64,000 bases of DNA from Naematelia aurantialba. Lineage: Eukaryota; Basidiomycota; Tremellomycetes; Tremellales; Naemateliaceae. The notes below the pieces were generated by a model. The model saw only the letters and a list, made by a program, of their open reading frames with translations, had not been told where the DNA came from and ran no database searches. Where the stretch lies: the NCBI GenBank assembly GCA_021527695.1, contig JAKFAO010000006.1:1116001-1180000 (forward strand), written 5' to 3'. The translations under genes and the position numbers were made by a program. Shown one piece after another: positions 46,167-56,732 of the stretch. The number at the start of each line of letters is the position of its first letter. Position 1 is the stretch's first letter.

Positions 46167-48877
46167 ATGTTCAAAGTCCGAGCGGTTCATACCTTTGTGG
46201 CAGAACACGGGGATGAGCTAGAATTCCAAGCCGGAGAAGAGATCGAAGTGTTGGAAAGGGATGAAGCTTTCGGGGATGGCTGGTGGAGGGTGAGTCAGCT
46301 ATATATTGATAGCTAAGCATTAGGGGCGGAACCTCAAGGGAGAGGAGGGTCTGTTTCCTGCGACGTATATCACCGAGCAAGCCCCTGCCGAAGAAGCAGC
46401 GTTTCGCGTCACCAGCGCACCATCCTCATCACCCAAAGCCGTTGCGGAAGATTCGATTGCGCCCAACAGTCCAACACAGACCCAGCTCGGCACTTCCCAT
46501 GGCGAGCTCCCATCAAATACAACGCCATCAACCTCCCGCGGGGTGATGAACGCTGTTGCCGCGACTGCCGGTGCAGCGGCCGTTGGAGTTGGGAATATGA
46601 TGGGTAAGACAATTGGCGATATTCAGGATGCAATCGAATCCATAGCCAAGCCTGAAAGTGACGATGAGGAAGAACTTGGCATTCGGCAAGATGCGAGAGC
46701 TCGCCTCGCAGAACAGGCCAAACTCGCGAACGAGCAGCGAGAAAAACAGCGCGTTAGCGGAGGGATTACGGGCCTCGTGTACTCAGATGAGAGCGAAGAT
46801 GATGACGATCACCCGGCAAACGGTCATTTCGAGACACAACCGACCACGACCTCCCGACCTCAGGATGCTGCGCATGTGACGACCCTGGCCCCCATAGTGC
46901 CCCTCCACTCCGAAGATCCTCAGTCTATGGCAAGGTCGTCGTCCACTCCTCCTTCCGAGACCCTGGCGCCAGCGCTTCCTCTTCCCTCTACTCCACCTGT
47001 GACTGGACCCAAGAGGGCGCCCATGACAGCGCCAGCGACGTGGAGTGTAGAGGAGGTGGTAAGCTGGGCTGCGGCAAGGGGATTTGACGAGGTCATATGT
47101 TCAAAGTTTCAAGGTGGGCAAATTGATTTCGCCGAGCTGAAGGCAGAGCATGAGATCACTGGCGATCTACTTCTCGAGCTCGACGCAAATTTGCTGAAGG
47201 AGCTTGATATCCCTCAATTCGGCAAGCGTCTCCGCATAGCTCAGGCAATTTCCGAACTGCGGCGACCTTCTTCGGTCGCCTCGTCGCAGATGTCTCCTGG
47301 ACTCAATGGATCAATGCGCGGATTCAACTCGGCGCCAAACACCCTCGTAGCACCACCTGCTGTCACACCGCCGATATCTTCCTCGCCCAGTCCTCTGGAG
47401 AACGGGGCTCATTCGGCTTGGTCACATGGGAGGAAATCAAGTGGCACCCCCTCTGTGGTTCCAGCAATGGCAGCAATTAGAGAAGGGCCTTCATCAGAGC
47501 GACCTCTCACTTCCGCTACCCCATCGATCACCGCCACGTCACTCAGCATGCCTTCTAGTCCCGTCACTCCAGGCACATCGACAACCAAACGAGAATCTAC
47601 GGGTTCAATAGGACACAAAAAGGGCAAGACCAGTCTGGATCAGAAAGATCGCTTGAGCTTCTTTGCGCGCAATCGCAAGCCAGCTCCTCCGTGAGTGTAT
47701 CTTGTTACGTGTCTGACAGCAGTTCTATGTCGCCGAGCACCACCACAGCTCGCGTTGCTACACCCAGCAAACAGATGCAGACTGTGAACGTTGATCAGCC
47801 TTCAACCGCAGGATCCAACGCCCGTGCACTCAAACAGATCGGCAAGCCAGACTATGCGGGGTATATGAAGAAGAAGGGTGAGAGGTATGGAACATGGAAG
47901 ACGCGCTACTTTGTCCTCAAAGGGTCTCATCTTTATTATATGAAGAGTGAAGAGGTAGGTCCTTACGTCCCACTTGTTCTCACAATCAGGAGGACCGAGT
48001 AAAGGGTCATATCGACTTGCGCGGCCACCGAGTCATCGTGGACGAGAATACCAATCCGGGATCATATGGGTTCCGTCTTATCGGGGCCGATAAGCCTCAT
48101 TCCTTCTCTTCTTCTGAGCAGATGGCTATTCGAGAGTGGATGAAGGCATTAATGAAGGCCACCATCGCTCGCGATTATTCGGTACCAGTCACATCGTCCT
48201 GCAATATACCCACGATTCCTCTCGCTGAAGCTCAAGCTTTGAGCCCGCGACCGCCGTCGCCTGCCACTCGCGATGCTACTCAAAGAGCAACTAGACGGGA
48301 AAACGTCAATCAGTTGACCGCGCATGATGCGAGTGTGCTGGTGCGTTCCGATCCTCTGCCTGACTGACGGAAGATGTCTCTGGACACCACTCGCAGGGCT
48401 AGTCAAAATCTCACCTTGCCGTCCCGGCCTTCCCGGGATGGTCGTCGGCCGGCGTCTGCCCCGCCACCACAACCAATGGTGAGATACTCCACTTGATCCT
48501 ACTGATCATAGGCGGCTGAGCCTCCCGTACCTGACGACAGAAAGACCGAGCTCATTGAATGGGTCAATGAGGCACTTCCGCTTCCTTATCCGAAGGCTTC
48601 CAGCTTCCCAGACTCGTTCACGTCTGGCGAGGTCATCTTTCTGCTAGTCCGTTCTCTCTCCGGGGTAGAGCCGAATCCCCCCGTGCCTCCGAACGCCTTT
48701 GCCCCCGTGAATGGCCAAATCAACCTGGAAGGACTCTTCGCCATGATGGACATCCTAATCGATTCCGGCATCGACACTGTAGGTGTGAGCATCAATGATG
48801 TACGATCCGGAGAATCTCAGGCTATCGCACGTCTGCTGGAAAGTATCCGAGGATGGACGAACGGGGTCGCACGATAG
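46167..48877 (+). CDS. BOI1/2-type polarity protein (SH3-SAM-PH, C-terminal CH-like)
   Basis: Scaffold of polarised growth and exocytosis. The SH3 domain is at the N-terminus: VRAVHTFVAEHGDELEFQAG, then DGWWRGRNLKGEEGLFPATY across a short intron. A SAM domain (TWSVEEVVSWAAARGFDEVI to LDIPQFGKRLRIAQAISELR) lies at about 47035-47260, and a PH domain (YAGYMKKKGERYGTWKTRYF to KPHSFSSSEQMAIREWMKAL) at about 47850-48160. This order is that of Boi proteins. The last exon encodes ELIEWVNEALPLPY, DSFTSGEVIFLLVRSLSG and GLFAMMDILIDSGIDTVGVS, which looks like a calponin-homology domain. Low-complexity Pro/Ser/Thr linkers separate the domains. Confidence 0.86.
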
Positions 48878-49229
48878 CTTTGAGAGCTCGAAGGGGTTTT
48901 GGAATGGTGGATAGCGGATATACTTGCCTGCTTGCTTCTTGCTGTTTACGACCATTTGGCACTATTATATCGTAATGAATGGAGATTTCCAGCTTTGGAT
49001 ACATCATCATTTGGTGATAACGAAACATTGAAAGGAGGGGAAACCTCTGTTCCGACGGGAACGGGGAGCGGCGGGTGGCGGCGTCATCGTCATTATCGCC
49101 CCTTCTAGTACTTCCCGGACGGGGGGAATATCATCCTCGAACCGTTCTCTTTCATACCAGCTTCACGAGTGAAGAATCCTCGCCATCCTTATTCTCGGGA
49201 CACTGCATCCCTCCTCTGTGAGAGTAACC

Positions 49230-50892
49230 ATGGTGTCAACTCGTCCCTCTCCCAATCCTGCCCGAGGGAGGATAGCCTATCCTTCAGCCGCTACCTACGT
49301 CCCAGGCGATGCCGACAACTCACCCACGTATTTGGACTCGGAGCCGATTGCCAAAGTGCGTTCCAGCGACTCGGAGCGCGAAGGAGTGCAGGGTCTGAAG
49401 ACGTGGTGGCGAGGCTTTGGCCAGACAAATCAAGCAAAGCACCAGGGTGCGTTTGTTCCGGACGTCGAGTGCTCAGATGTGCAGACGACCGAACAGTTTT
49501 TGGCGAGCCTCTGTCAGAATCAATGCAATACGCATCTGTACAAATCTCAACGTCAGGGCCGGACGGCTCACTCTACGTATGGGGGTAAGGCTAACGCTAT
49601 TCCATATGGCTGATGGTAGGGCCATACCCGTGGTTGTTGCGAAATGTGGTCTATATCTGAAGGAAAACGCAACCGAGATCGAGGGGACATTCCGCATATC
49701 TGGTTCGGCCAAGCGTATGCGGGATCTTCAAGCTATTTTTGATACGGGACCCAAGGTGACATGGATGCCGAGGACGTGCTGATAACAGTTTGGAAAGAAT
49801 GTCGATTGGAAGACGCTCTCTTACAATACTCACGATGTTGCAACCATCTTCAGGAGGTGAGTGGAACGACCATTGGTCTGGCTGACCGTAGATTTCTCAC
49901 CCAGATGCCCGTAAGTCATGGGTGGAAGCGAGCTCACTCCAGGAACCTATCGTGCCATTCGATTTCTATGACGATTTTCGCAACGTTTTGGTCGAGGAAC
50001 GTTCACTCGAAGAATCCATCGAGAGATATAAAGAACTCATTCGTGCATTACCGCCCATCAATCAATATCTCCTCCTCTATGTACTTGATCTCCTGAGCGT
50101 TTTTGATCGCAAATCCGACAAAAATCTAATGACTGCACCCAGTAGGTTTGAATATCTCTCTGTGCCTGATGTTAGATCTCGCTTTGATTTTCCAACCTGG
50201 CGTTCTATCGCATCCAGCACATTCCTTGCGGCCTCGCGAGCATGTGCTTTCGCAACAGGTGCTCGAATTCTTGATAGCTCAGCAGGACAACTTTTTGCTA
50301 GGCATGGAACTGGTGAGCGTCAACTGTGAGATTGGTCTGATTGTAGAAACCCAATAAGCAGAAATTCGCTACTCGCGCAGCTTCCCCGCCAAGATCCACA
50401 TCTCCAACAAAGCCTGGCTCTCCGCAAAGGTCTCCTTCATCACCGAAGCCGACTTACACCAAGGTTGATCCCGACTTCATGATTCCCTCCGACTCCGACG
50501 ATGAGCCGCCTTCAAACGGGTATTACGTGGTTGAGGCACCCCCGAAAATTTCAGCTGTTGCTACACTGCCCCCTTCACCGGCCAAATCCAGCTTGACGAC
50601 GTTGGGAATCGTGCCGGCCCGACCTCTGAAAGGCCATTCTCCCACTCGCCCGGCTCGGGCTCCGCCAATCATCGAGATGATGGAACCGTCGGATTCAGAC
50701 GAGGACGTTCCTGCCTCTGGGTATGAGGTGCGGACGGCTGATCCAGCCGAGCGACGTGCTGCCCTATTGGCGAAGCAGAAAACTGTTTTTCGCCCTCCTA
50801 CAAGCAGCATCACCAGGAGAAAGACGGCCCCGACTCGGCGGTCCGGAACAGCATCCGCCCGGTCACGAAATAGAGTCAAGGAGGCACCATGA
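49230..50892 (+). CDS. RhoGAP, SAC7/BAG7 type
   Basis: GTPase-activating protein for Rho1-type GTPases. The start MVSTRPSPNPARGRIAYPSA is followed by an intron, then TVFGEPLSESMQYASVQIST, the family's entry into the RhoGAP fold. IPVVVAKCGLYLKENATEIE leads to GTFRISGSAKRMRDLQAIF, where the Arg of TFRISG is the arginine finger. WKTLSYNTHDVATIFRRFLT and MPEPIVPFDFYDDFRN follow, and the fold closes with LAVVFQPGVLSHP after a short intron. The C-terminal tail is Pro/Ser/Asp-rich (MIPSDSDDEPPSNGYYVVEA) and basic, ending VKEAP. Introns are short. Confidence 0.87.
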
Positions 50893-51313
50893 TATCAGAA
50901 ACGGAAGGACACTTCGAGTATTTATGAAGTATGAGCTATGTTATGAAATATGAGACATGTGACTGGTTGCGGATTTGGGCCTGTGACGGCTAGAGTAGGG
51001 TAAGGACTGACAACAGATACGGCTCTTTACGCCGGCCAATCCCTCCTCACTTGGGAGATGATGTGAGCCTGCTGCTACCTCAAAAGTAGTCGCCTCAGAG
51101 CGGCACGATGGGGGGCATATTTCAGAGGAGGGCTTATTATTTCAGAGGCACTCGACCAGGTGAACGACTGATGCAACGGGTCTCAACCACACATAAGATG
51201 CGCTTTCTAAGACGTGACTCCAACGGGAGAAGCATGCGATGACCCTGGGGCTGACTAGTGTGTAAGCGGCCCACGCAGTGACGCCCAAAGCTGATGAGAT
51301 ATACATGTCTTAG
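50893..51313. other. Convergent 3' flanks without a gene
   Basis: About 420 bp between the stop codons of the RhoGAP and the unidentified minus-strand gene; the widest convergent gap among the single-copy genes here. Nothing else was recognised. Confidence 0.5.
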
Positions 51314-52512
51314 TCAAATCGGTGCAATGTCTAAACCGAAGCCGATGCGCCGCATAGCCATATCGAGAGCTGCGAAGACCCGGGCTACATCCACAGCAGA
51401 CTGCATTGCTCCTCCACCACCACGAGTGGCTCGGCTTTGTTCCAGAATAGTAAAACAAGCTTTGTAGCGGTCTATTTGCATCCTCTGCCACGCATTAATG
51501 CTGAACTTGACGACGGTTGGCGCCCTAACTGGTCCGCGAGAAGTCTCGGCCAAGGAGTACAAATCGCACTCTGACCGCTTCCACTCTCCTGCCATTGTAT
51601 CCAACTCAGGTGAGTTGCAGGTCGCTGGGTCAATGATTCCGGTATACAGCAGTGGGCCGATGGGAAGGGGTAAGACCGAGAGATTGGCCAGCTTGACAGG
51701 CTGTGGAAGAAGCTCGAGATTGACATCGCCATCTTCGGCCTGACGCACGGCCAGGTCTTGTAAGAGTCGCACCGGGACGGATGGCAATGCTTCTACACTC
51801 AATATGACTTGATTACTCGACCCACTGCGACTCACCATATTCAGGTACAGGGGCAGGTTCAGCAAGAAGGGGAAGAGAGTTGACTGCCTGCTGGCAGTTG
51901 GCACTGTTTCGAGGGGTTGCTTGCATCGCTCACCTGTGTGCACCAATCACGCGCCCTAGTTTCGATATCTCCATCGCGACTGAATGCTCGCTCTAGCTGG
52001 GCCTTGAGCATCTCACCCAGACACCTGCCTGTGACCTTCTCTCCAAGCTCTCTGAATAAGCCGACCAATCCCTGGGCGACCTGGACACCTTCGGCCCACC
52101 TCTCTCCAACGCGTACCGGCATGCTCTCATGTTGGTGCTCCCGCATGACCTCAATTACGAAGAACTCCACGACCTTCACTTCGTCCATCCCGCCCGCACC
52201 GAAGAAAGCCGTTGAGAGCTGATTGTGCACATTCCATTCTTCAGCGGAGGTCAAATATAGACCCATCAGGCCGCGGATCGCAAGGTCCAGCGGTGTCGTC
52301 GGAGCACTTGTCAAAGCGAAGTATGGGAGGTACGATGTGTCTGATAGGTGATGGATGAGGATATGGAGTAGAGCGAGTATATTGAGCGAATGCAACGCAG
52401 TAGGAAATGTAAGAGGAAGGCGGACTGGAAAGTGGGTGCGGGGAGTTGAGGGGAGGAGGGAAGGAGGCAGCTCGTCTAATAGCATGTCTACTGCCGTGGT
52501 CTGCACAGTCAT
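51314..52512 (-). CDS. Unidentified protein, helical, conserved function unknown
   Basis: Not recognised. The start at 52510-52512 gives MTVQTTAVDMLLDELPPSLL; the same frame is open for 30 more codons upstream to another ATG at 52600-52602. Two introns are inferred (about 51905-51950 and 51808-51835), giving roughly 340 residues. The first half is Leu-rich and helical (FPTALHSLNILALLHILIHH, DLAIRGLMGLYLTSAEEWNV). The second half has an Arg/Ala-rich segment with FSINAWQRMQIDRYKACFTI and a Gly run, and ends GFGLDIAPI. No signal peptide or clear membrane segment was seen. The long even coding frame supports a real gene. Confidence 0.6.
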
Positions 52513-52747
52513 GCTGGACGTCGTCGGCTCGCGAGACGAGCCAGGAGAGTTACAATGACAGCAGTTCCAGAGAGACCTCTTTCGTTTACTTTTTGCCTCC
52601 ACCTGCTGTCCCGTGGCTCCTGGTCATGTATCAATCAAACGAGTTCTCAGTCGCCCTATCGAAAGCTGTAAGTCGCCATGGTCATCGTCATTGGCGTCAC
52701 GTTCTATGTATACACTGGAAGAAATGCTACAATTGGACCTGCTTTCA

Positions 52748-53336
52748 TTACCCCTTGGCTCTTTCTGCGGTCCACTGTTCCGGCGTGAGTGTCTTCTGCT
52801 GCGCGTCAGTCGAATTCGCCTAGCCTATAAAATGAGGCCAATGTAATGCGATGGCAAGGAAGCTGATGAGAGTATGGCCGAGCTCACTTGTGAGAAAGCA
52901 TGTAATTGAGCTATCTCTTCGGCCAGGATCTGATTGACTTTTGGCTTTGTCAGCAACACAATTCTCACGACTAGACGATCATTATAGAGCGAAATAGCGG
53001 ACAATAGCCAAGGCAAATAGCAAGCAACCTATGTACGTCGCTGAAGCTAACGGGTAAGATTGAATGTACACAAAGACGGACCTAGCTTATGCCGTGCAAG
53101 AGTCATCTTTTTTGCGAAGTCTGGCGAGACGATGGTGACAGCATAGGATGATCCGCAATTACCAGAGGTATCGACAATATCCTACAACGTGGGGAATCAG
53201 CCCGGAATGACCCTGCTGATACACGGGGTATGAATGGTGTCATCTGGACACATGGGCAACTCACGAGATGTTGGATTCTCAATGATGATCGGAGTCTGTC
53301 CTCAATGGCTCGTTGTATACGCAGACTCTCTGGCAT
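52748..53336 (-). CDS. BolA-like protein, BOL2/Fra2 type
   Basis: Small BolA-fold protein; cytosolic BOL2/Fra2 partners with monothiol glutaredoxins in iron sensing. The start at 53334-53336 gives MPESLRIQRAIEDRLRSSL. The second exon carries DIVDTSGNCGSSYAVTIVSP, where the Cys of GNCG is the metal-loop position. FAKKMTLARHKL leads across an unusually long intron (about 135 nt) to KVNQILAEEIAQLHAFSQ with the conserved His. The last exon ends QKTLTPEQWTAERAKG at 52748-52750. The length is about that of other BolA proteins. A long CT microsatellite begins 9 bp upstream of the start codon. Confidence 0.85.
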
Positions 53337-53344
53337 TTTCGTGC

Positions 53345-53345
53345 G

Positions 53346-53403
<58 letters not shown>

Positions 53404-53453
53404 GTCTCTCTCTCTCTGTCTCTCTCTCTGTCTCTCTCTCGCTCTTTCTGTGA
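53345..53453. repeat. CT microsatellite, about 109 bp
   Basis: Nearly pure (CT)n with a few TTT and GT interruptions, between the divergent BolA and CHZ1 starts. On the BolA strand it is (GA)n immediately upstream of the ATG. The Arg-Glu or Ser-Leu repeat frames through it are artefacts. Confidence 0.95.
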
Positions 53454-53701
53454 CTCAGCAGGAACGAGTTCCTGAGACCGCGACGCTTCGAATTCTGTGC
53501 TCCAGTCGAACAAGTGGATATACCGAACTGGATGTTGAGTGTGAGCCAGGTGACTTCCCGCAGGAAGAGAAGAATGCAAAATGCGGGCTTGAATAAATAA
53601 TCTTGGACGCGTCGCGCTTATGACTTGGCTCACTTTTTGATTCTCTTTCCCTTTCATTCGTCCTCCTCTTCCTCATTGCGAGTCTATTTGTTATCCCAAA
53701 G

Positions 53702-54330
53702 ATGTCTACCGAGACCGCCGCTCCCCCAGCCGCAACTATTGATGCATCCAAGCAGGCGGAGGTGAAGGAATCCGCTCCCACGCCTGCCAACAAAGAGCCT
53801 GAAGTCGGCGAGAAGCGAAAGCCTGAGGACGATCCAGTCCCTGAGGACAAGAGGTATGCCAGTTAGCAGGAATCCTCGGAATTTGAGCTTACAGATAGAT
53901 AGGGCCAAGATCGAGGACAAGGACAAGGGCAAGGGAAAGGGCAAGAGTACCGCCACCGAAGATGAAGAAACACCTCCGTACTATGAACAACAGGTCAACT
54001 CGCTGGATGACGAGATCGGGGAAATCTTGACTGGACGCAGAAGAGCACCCAGGGTAGACTACACTTCGGTAGGTCACACACTTGCCTGTGAAGATGTGGC
54101 TGATAACGTCTGGCAACAGGAAGCCGCGCTAAAAACTGCTGGACTGGATGGGTCAGAGTCTGATGTCGATGAGAGCGATGACGAGGTCAAATCCGACGAC
54201 CTTGAAGGCGATGACGAGGGTAGTATCTCGTTTGTTTGCATCACTGATGATTGTAGAAGCTGCCGAGGGCGACGGCGAAAACGAGAATAGCGGCGCGGAC
54301 GAGGATGACGACGAGGACGAGGAAAAGTGA
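53702..54330 (+). CDS. CHZ1: Histone chaperone CHZ1-like, H2A.Z-H2B
   Basis: Acidic nuclear chaperone for H2A.Z-H2B dimers. The start MSTETAAPPAATIDASKQAE is followed by Lys/Glu-rich sequence with KRKPEDDPVPEDKR. After a 49-nt-class intron, AKIEDKDKGKGKGKSTATED leads to NSLDDEIGEILTGRRRAPRV, which matches the CHZ core (acidic stretch, then G-R-R-x-R). An intron follows DYTS; the tail is strongly acidic (SDVDESDDEVKSDDLEGDDE and ADEDDDEDEEK), ending at 54330. The whole protein is of low complexity, as in CHZ1 homologues. Assignment rests on the core motif and acidic tail. Confidence 0.75.
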
Positions 54331-54448
54331 TTCATGATGTTCCTGTTGAGATCTCCCAACCATATCCCGCAGGCGCCAGGATCTATACATCGCTGTACAT
54401 GATCACTGTACACGATGCATAATGTAGTCAGATTACCAGAATCGTCGC

Positions 54449-56560
54449 CTACGCCGTCATGCGTCTCCTCGCTTCCTCCTCCCGAGTACGGAAAAAGGAC
54501 AGCTCGCTCTGGAGCCTTGGATGTGTGGTCTGACCTGAACCAGAGACAAGTTCGTGGAGGATGAGTTCGTAGACGGACGAGAGGTACGAGTGGCGCTCTC
54601 GCACTGTTTTGATTTTGCTTGATTGTGCGACTATTAGCCGCACCAACTCCACTCGGAGTCGGGTCATGCTACCGTAAGCGTCTTCATTCCCTGGAAGCTC
54701 ACCTGGAGAAGATCATGGCCTCTTCGGCCTCGTCACTGAGGGCCACAACGCAGCTGAAGAGAGCCGCATAACGCACCGCTACCTGCCGTATTGCCCCGTC
54801 TTTGACTCCCTTTCCCATGAATCCCGCCAGCCCTTTGCCCTCTGCGTCGTCCGCTAGACGCTTTAGGCTAGTCACATGTTGATCCATCTCTCGACGGTAC
54901 ACTGGCCACATGCCCATCTTCCATGCTTGGAGATAAGGAATCAACGGAAGCATCCCTCGCGCATGGCACGTAGCAAGCAAGCGGTCATTCAATCGGATGA
55001 TTGTTAACAGAGGTATGGCAGGAGGAGGAGGCTGGATGAGACCATCGAAGAAGATAGAACAGGACTCGAGAGCAGTGTCGAACACCTCGTGCCATATTCG
55101 TTCGGCGTCACGGAGAGGCTCATTCACCTCAGTCAAGCCAAGGCCACGAGCTGATCTTCGGCCAGCGTCAGACATCGCGTCTATGTGCGATGTCCCGGGT
55201 GACTCCATTGGCGTGCCCTCGCGAGATCGCATTGGCGTTACAGAAGGTGCGGAAGGGCGAGAAAAGAATCGGACAATGAAGGTGAACTCGGCGGAAGCAT
55301 TGTCAATCAAAACCAAACCCAGTGATCGGAACAGAGCTTCGACGGGCGTTCGCTGCTGTTAGCTGACGTTCGATTGTCAAATTCTCACAAATTCCTTGTC
55401 ATCGAGCATGTACGACAAGACCACAGAGCCCGCTTCGCCATCCACATCAAGCTCAGAGAACCTTAGGCGGTCATACGCCTGCCGTACTCCCGCCGGAGTG
55501 CTATTGATATCGGCTTTGGCGTCTTCCACGGACACCACTCCGATGAGGTCTGACCTTTCAGACGTCCTCGCTTTGATTTGTCCCAGTGCCCGAGCATATC
55601 GCCGCATGCCAGTTTCGTAGTACGCTCTGACCGCATTGACATACCCTCGCTCGACCTGCTTGGCCAGTCGAGGGTTCTGTCTCGCGAGGAAGCCGTAGAA
55701 TGGCTGATATTTCAGCAAAAGTGATGTCTGCAGGACTGCGAGATTGGTGGAAAGCCCCTTCGATGCGGATCTTAGGGGCCTGATGAGGGAGAGAAGAAAG
55801 GGTGGCAACTGCGTGAGAGCTTTGAGTCGGAGAGCGTCTATCACAGGAAGCAATTGCTTTGTCGCGGCGAGCTTTGGGCGTGAAGCGACAGCGGACAACT
55901 TGGCCTCCAGTTGAGGGATGCATATCAACCAGAGTTCCGGATTCTGAGCGGGTGAAGTATCGCGCAGTGTGAGAACCAGGGATGGTGGGAGGGTGATATC
56001 AGCCAAAAGGGCAATGAGAGGGGGCTGTATGGTCTAAAAGTTTCCTGATCAGTAGTGGCCAGAGAGCATCGACGTACGCGTCGACCTCTTAATTGGGACT
56101 CGATCTCGGCGCTTTTAGCTTGCAGGTCTGAGATCTGACCAGAAACATCGGACAAGTCATGCTGGAAGGTCGACAGGTAAGACGCTAGGGAGCATAGCAG
56201 CTCGGTGCTCGACTTTTCGGATGTCAGGAGCGGGCAGAGCTGAATGAGGATTCGCACCTCGACAGATTGTTCCAGCTCAACAAAGTCTTTCTGGTGTTTC
56301 AAAACTGCAATTAGCGGATGGTTATGTCGGTCGACTTGCAAAGATCCCTGTCTCTCTCTTCGTCGGCTTCCTCCTGTTCGTCATTACAAACGTCTAGAAG
56401 ATCAGTCATTCCGCAAATAATGACGAACGCACCAAGGGAGAGGCCCGAAGGGCCGGCTCCCGGCGATCGGTCCGGTCGATCCTGAGGTCAGTCTGAGGTC
56501 TTGGAATTTGGAGCTTACGTCCATACGCCAATTTGGTCCGTCTGTTATCACTGCGGCCAT
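54449..56560 (-). CDS. VPS52: GARP complex subunit VPS52 (5' end uncertain)
   Basis: Subunit of the GARP tether that brings endosome-derived vesicles to the trans-Golgi. YLSTFQHDLSDVSGQISDLQ begins the N-terminal coiled coil. FLLSLIRPLRSASKGLSTNL then LQTSLLLKYQPFYGFLARQN and YVNAVRAYYETGMRRYARAL match the Vps52/Sac2 middle. LFRSLGLVLIDNASAEFTFI and IWHEVFDTALESCSIFFDGL are in the C-terminal half, and the protein ends EARRRMTA at 54449. The first exons are not settled. ATG 56558-56560 starts an open frame MAAVITDGPNWRMD that reaches the coiled coil only through introns whose phase I could not make consistent; an ATG near 56385 is an alternative. Confidence 0.78.
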
Positions 56561-56732
56561 TTGCAAGTGGTGGGTGAACGAGCCAGGTCGAGGGGGGGGT
56601 GCGTGAGCAAAAACGGGTGGCCGACGGACCGACAATTCATCGTCGCGTGTCGCGTCTTACCAAAAATCCCCCTTTAGTTTGTTCTCTCTTAAACATCACT
56701 CGCTCTCTGTCTGCATCGTCCCGAGTCTTCTC

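Noticed and set aside
53103..53657. Minus-strand protein with a long Arg-Glu repeat
   Set aside because: The repeat is the CT/GA microsatellite read in frame; the real product of this strand is the BolA protein starting at 53336.
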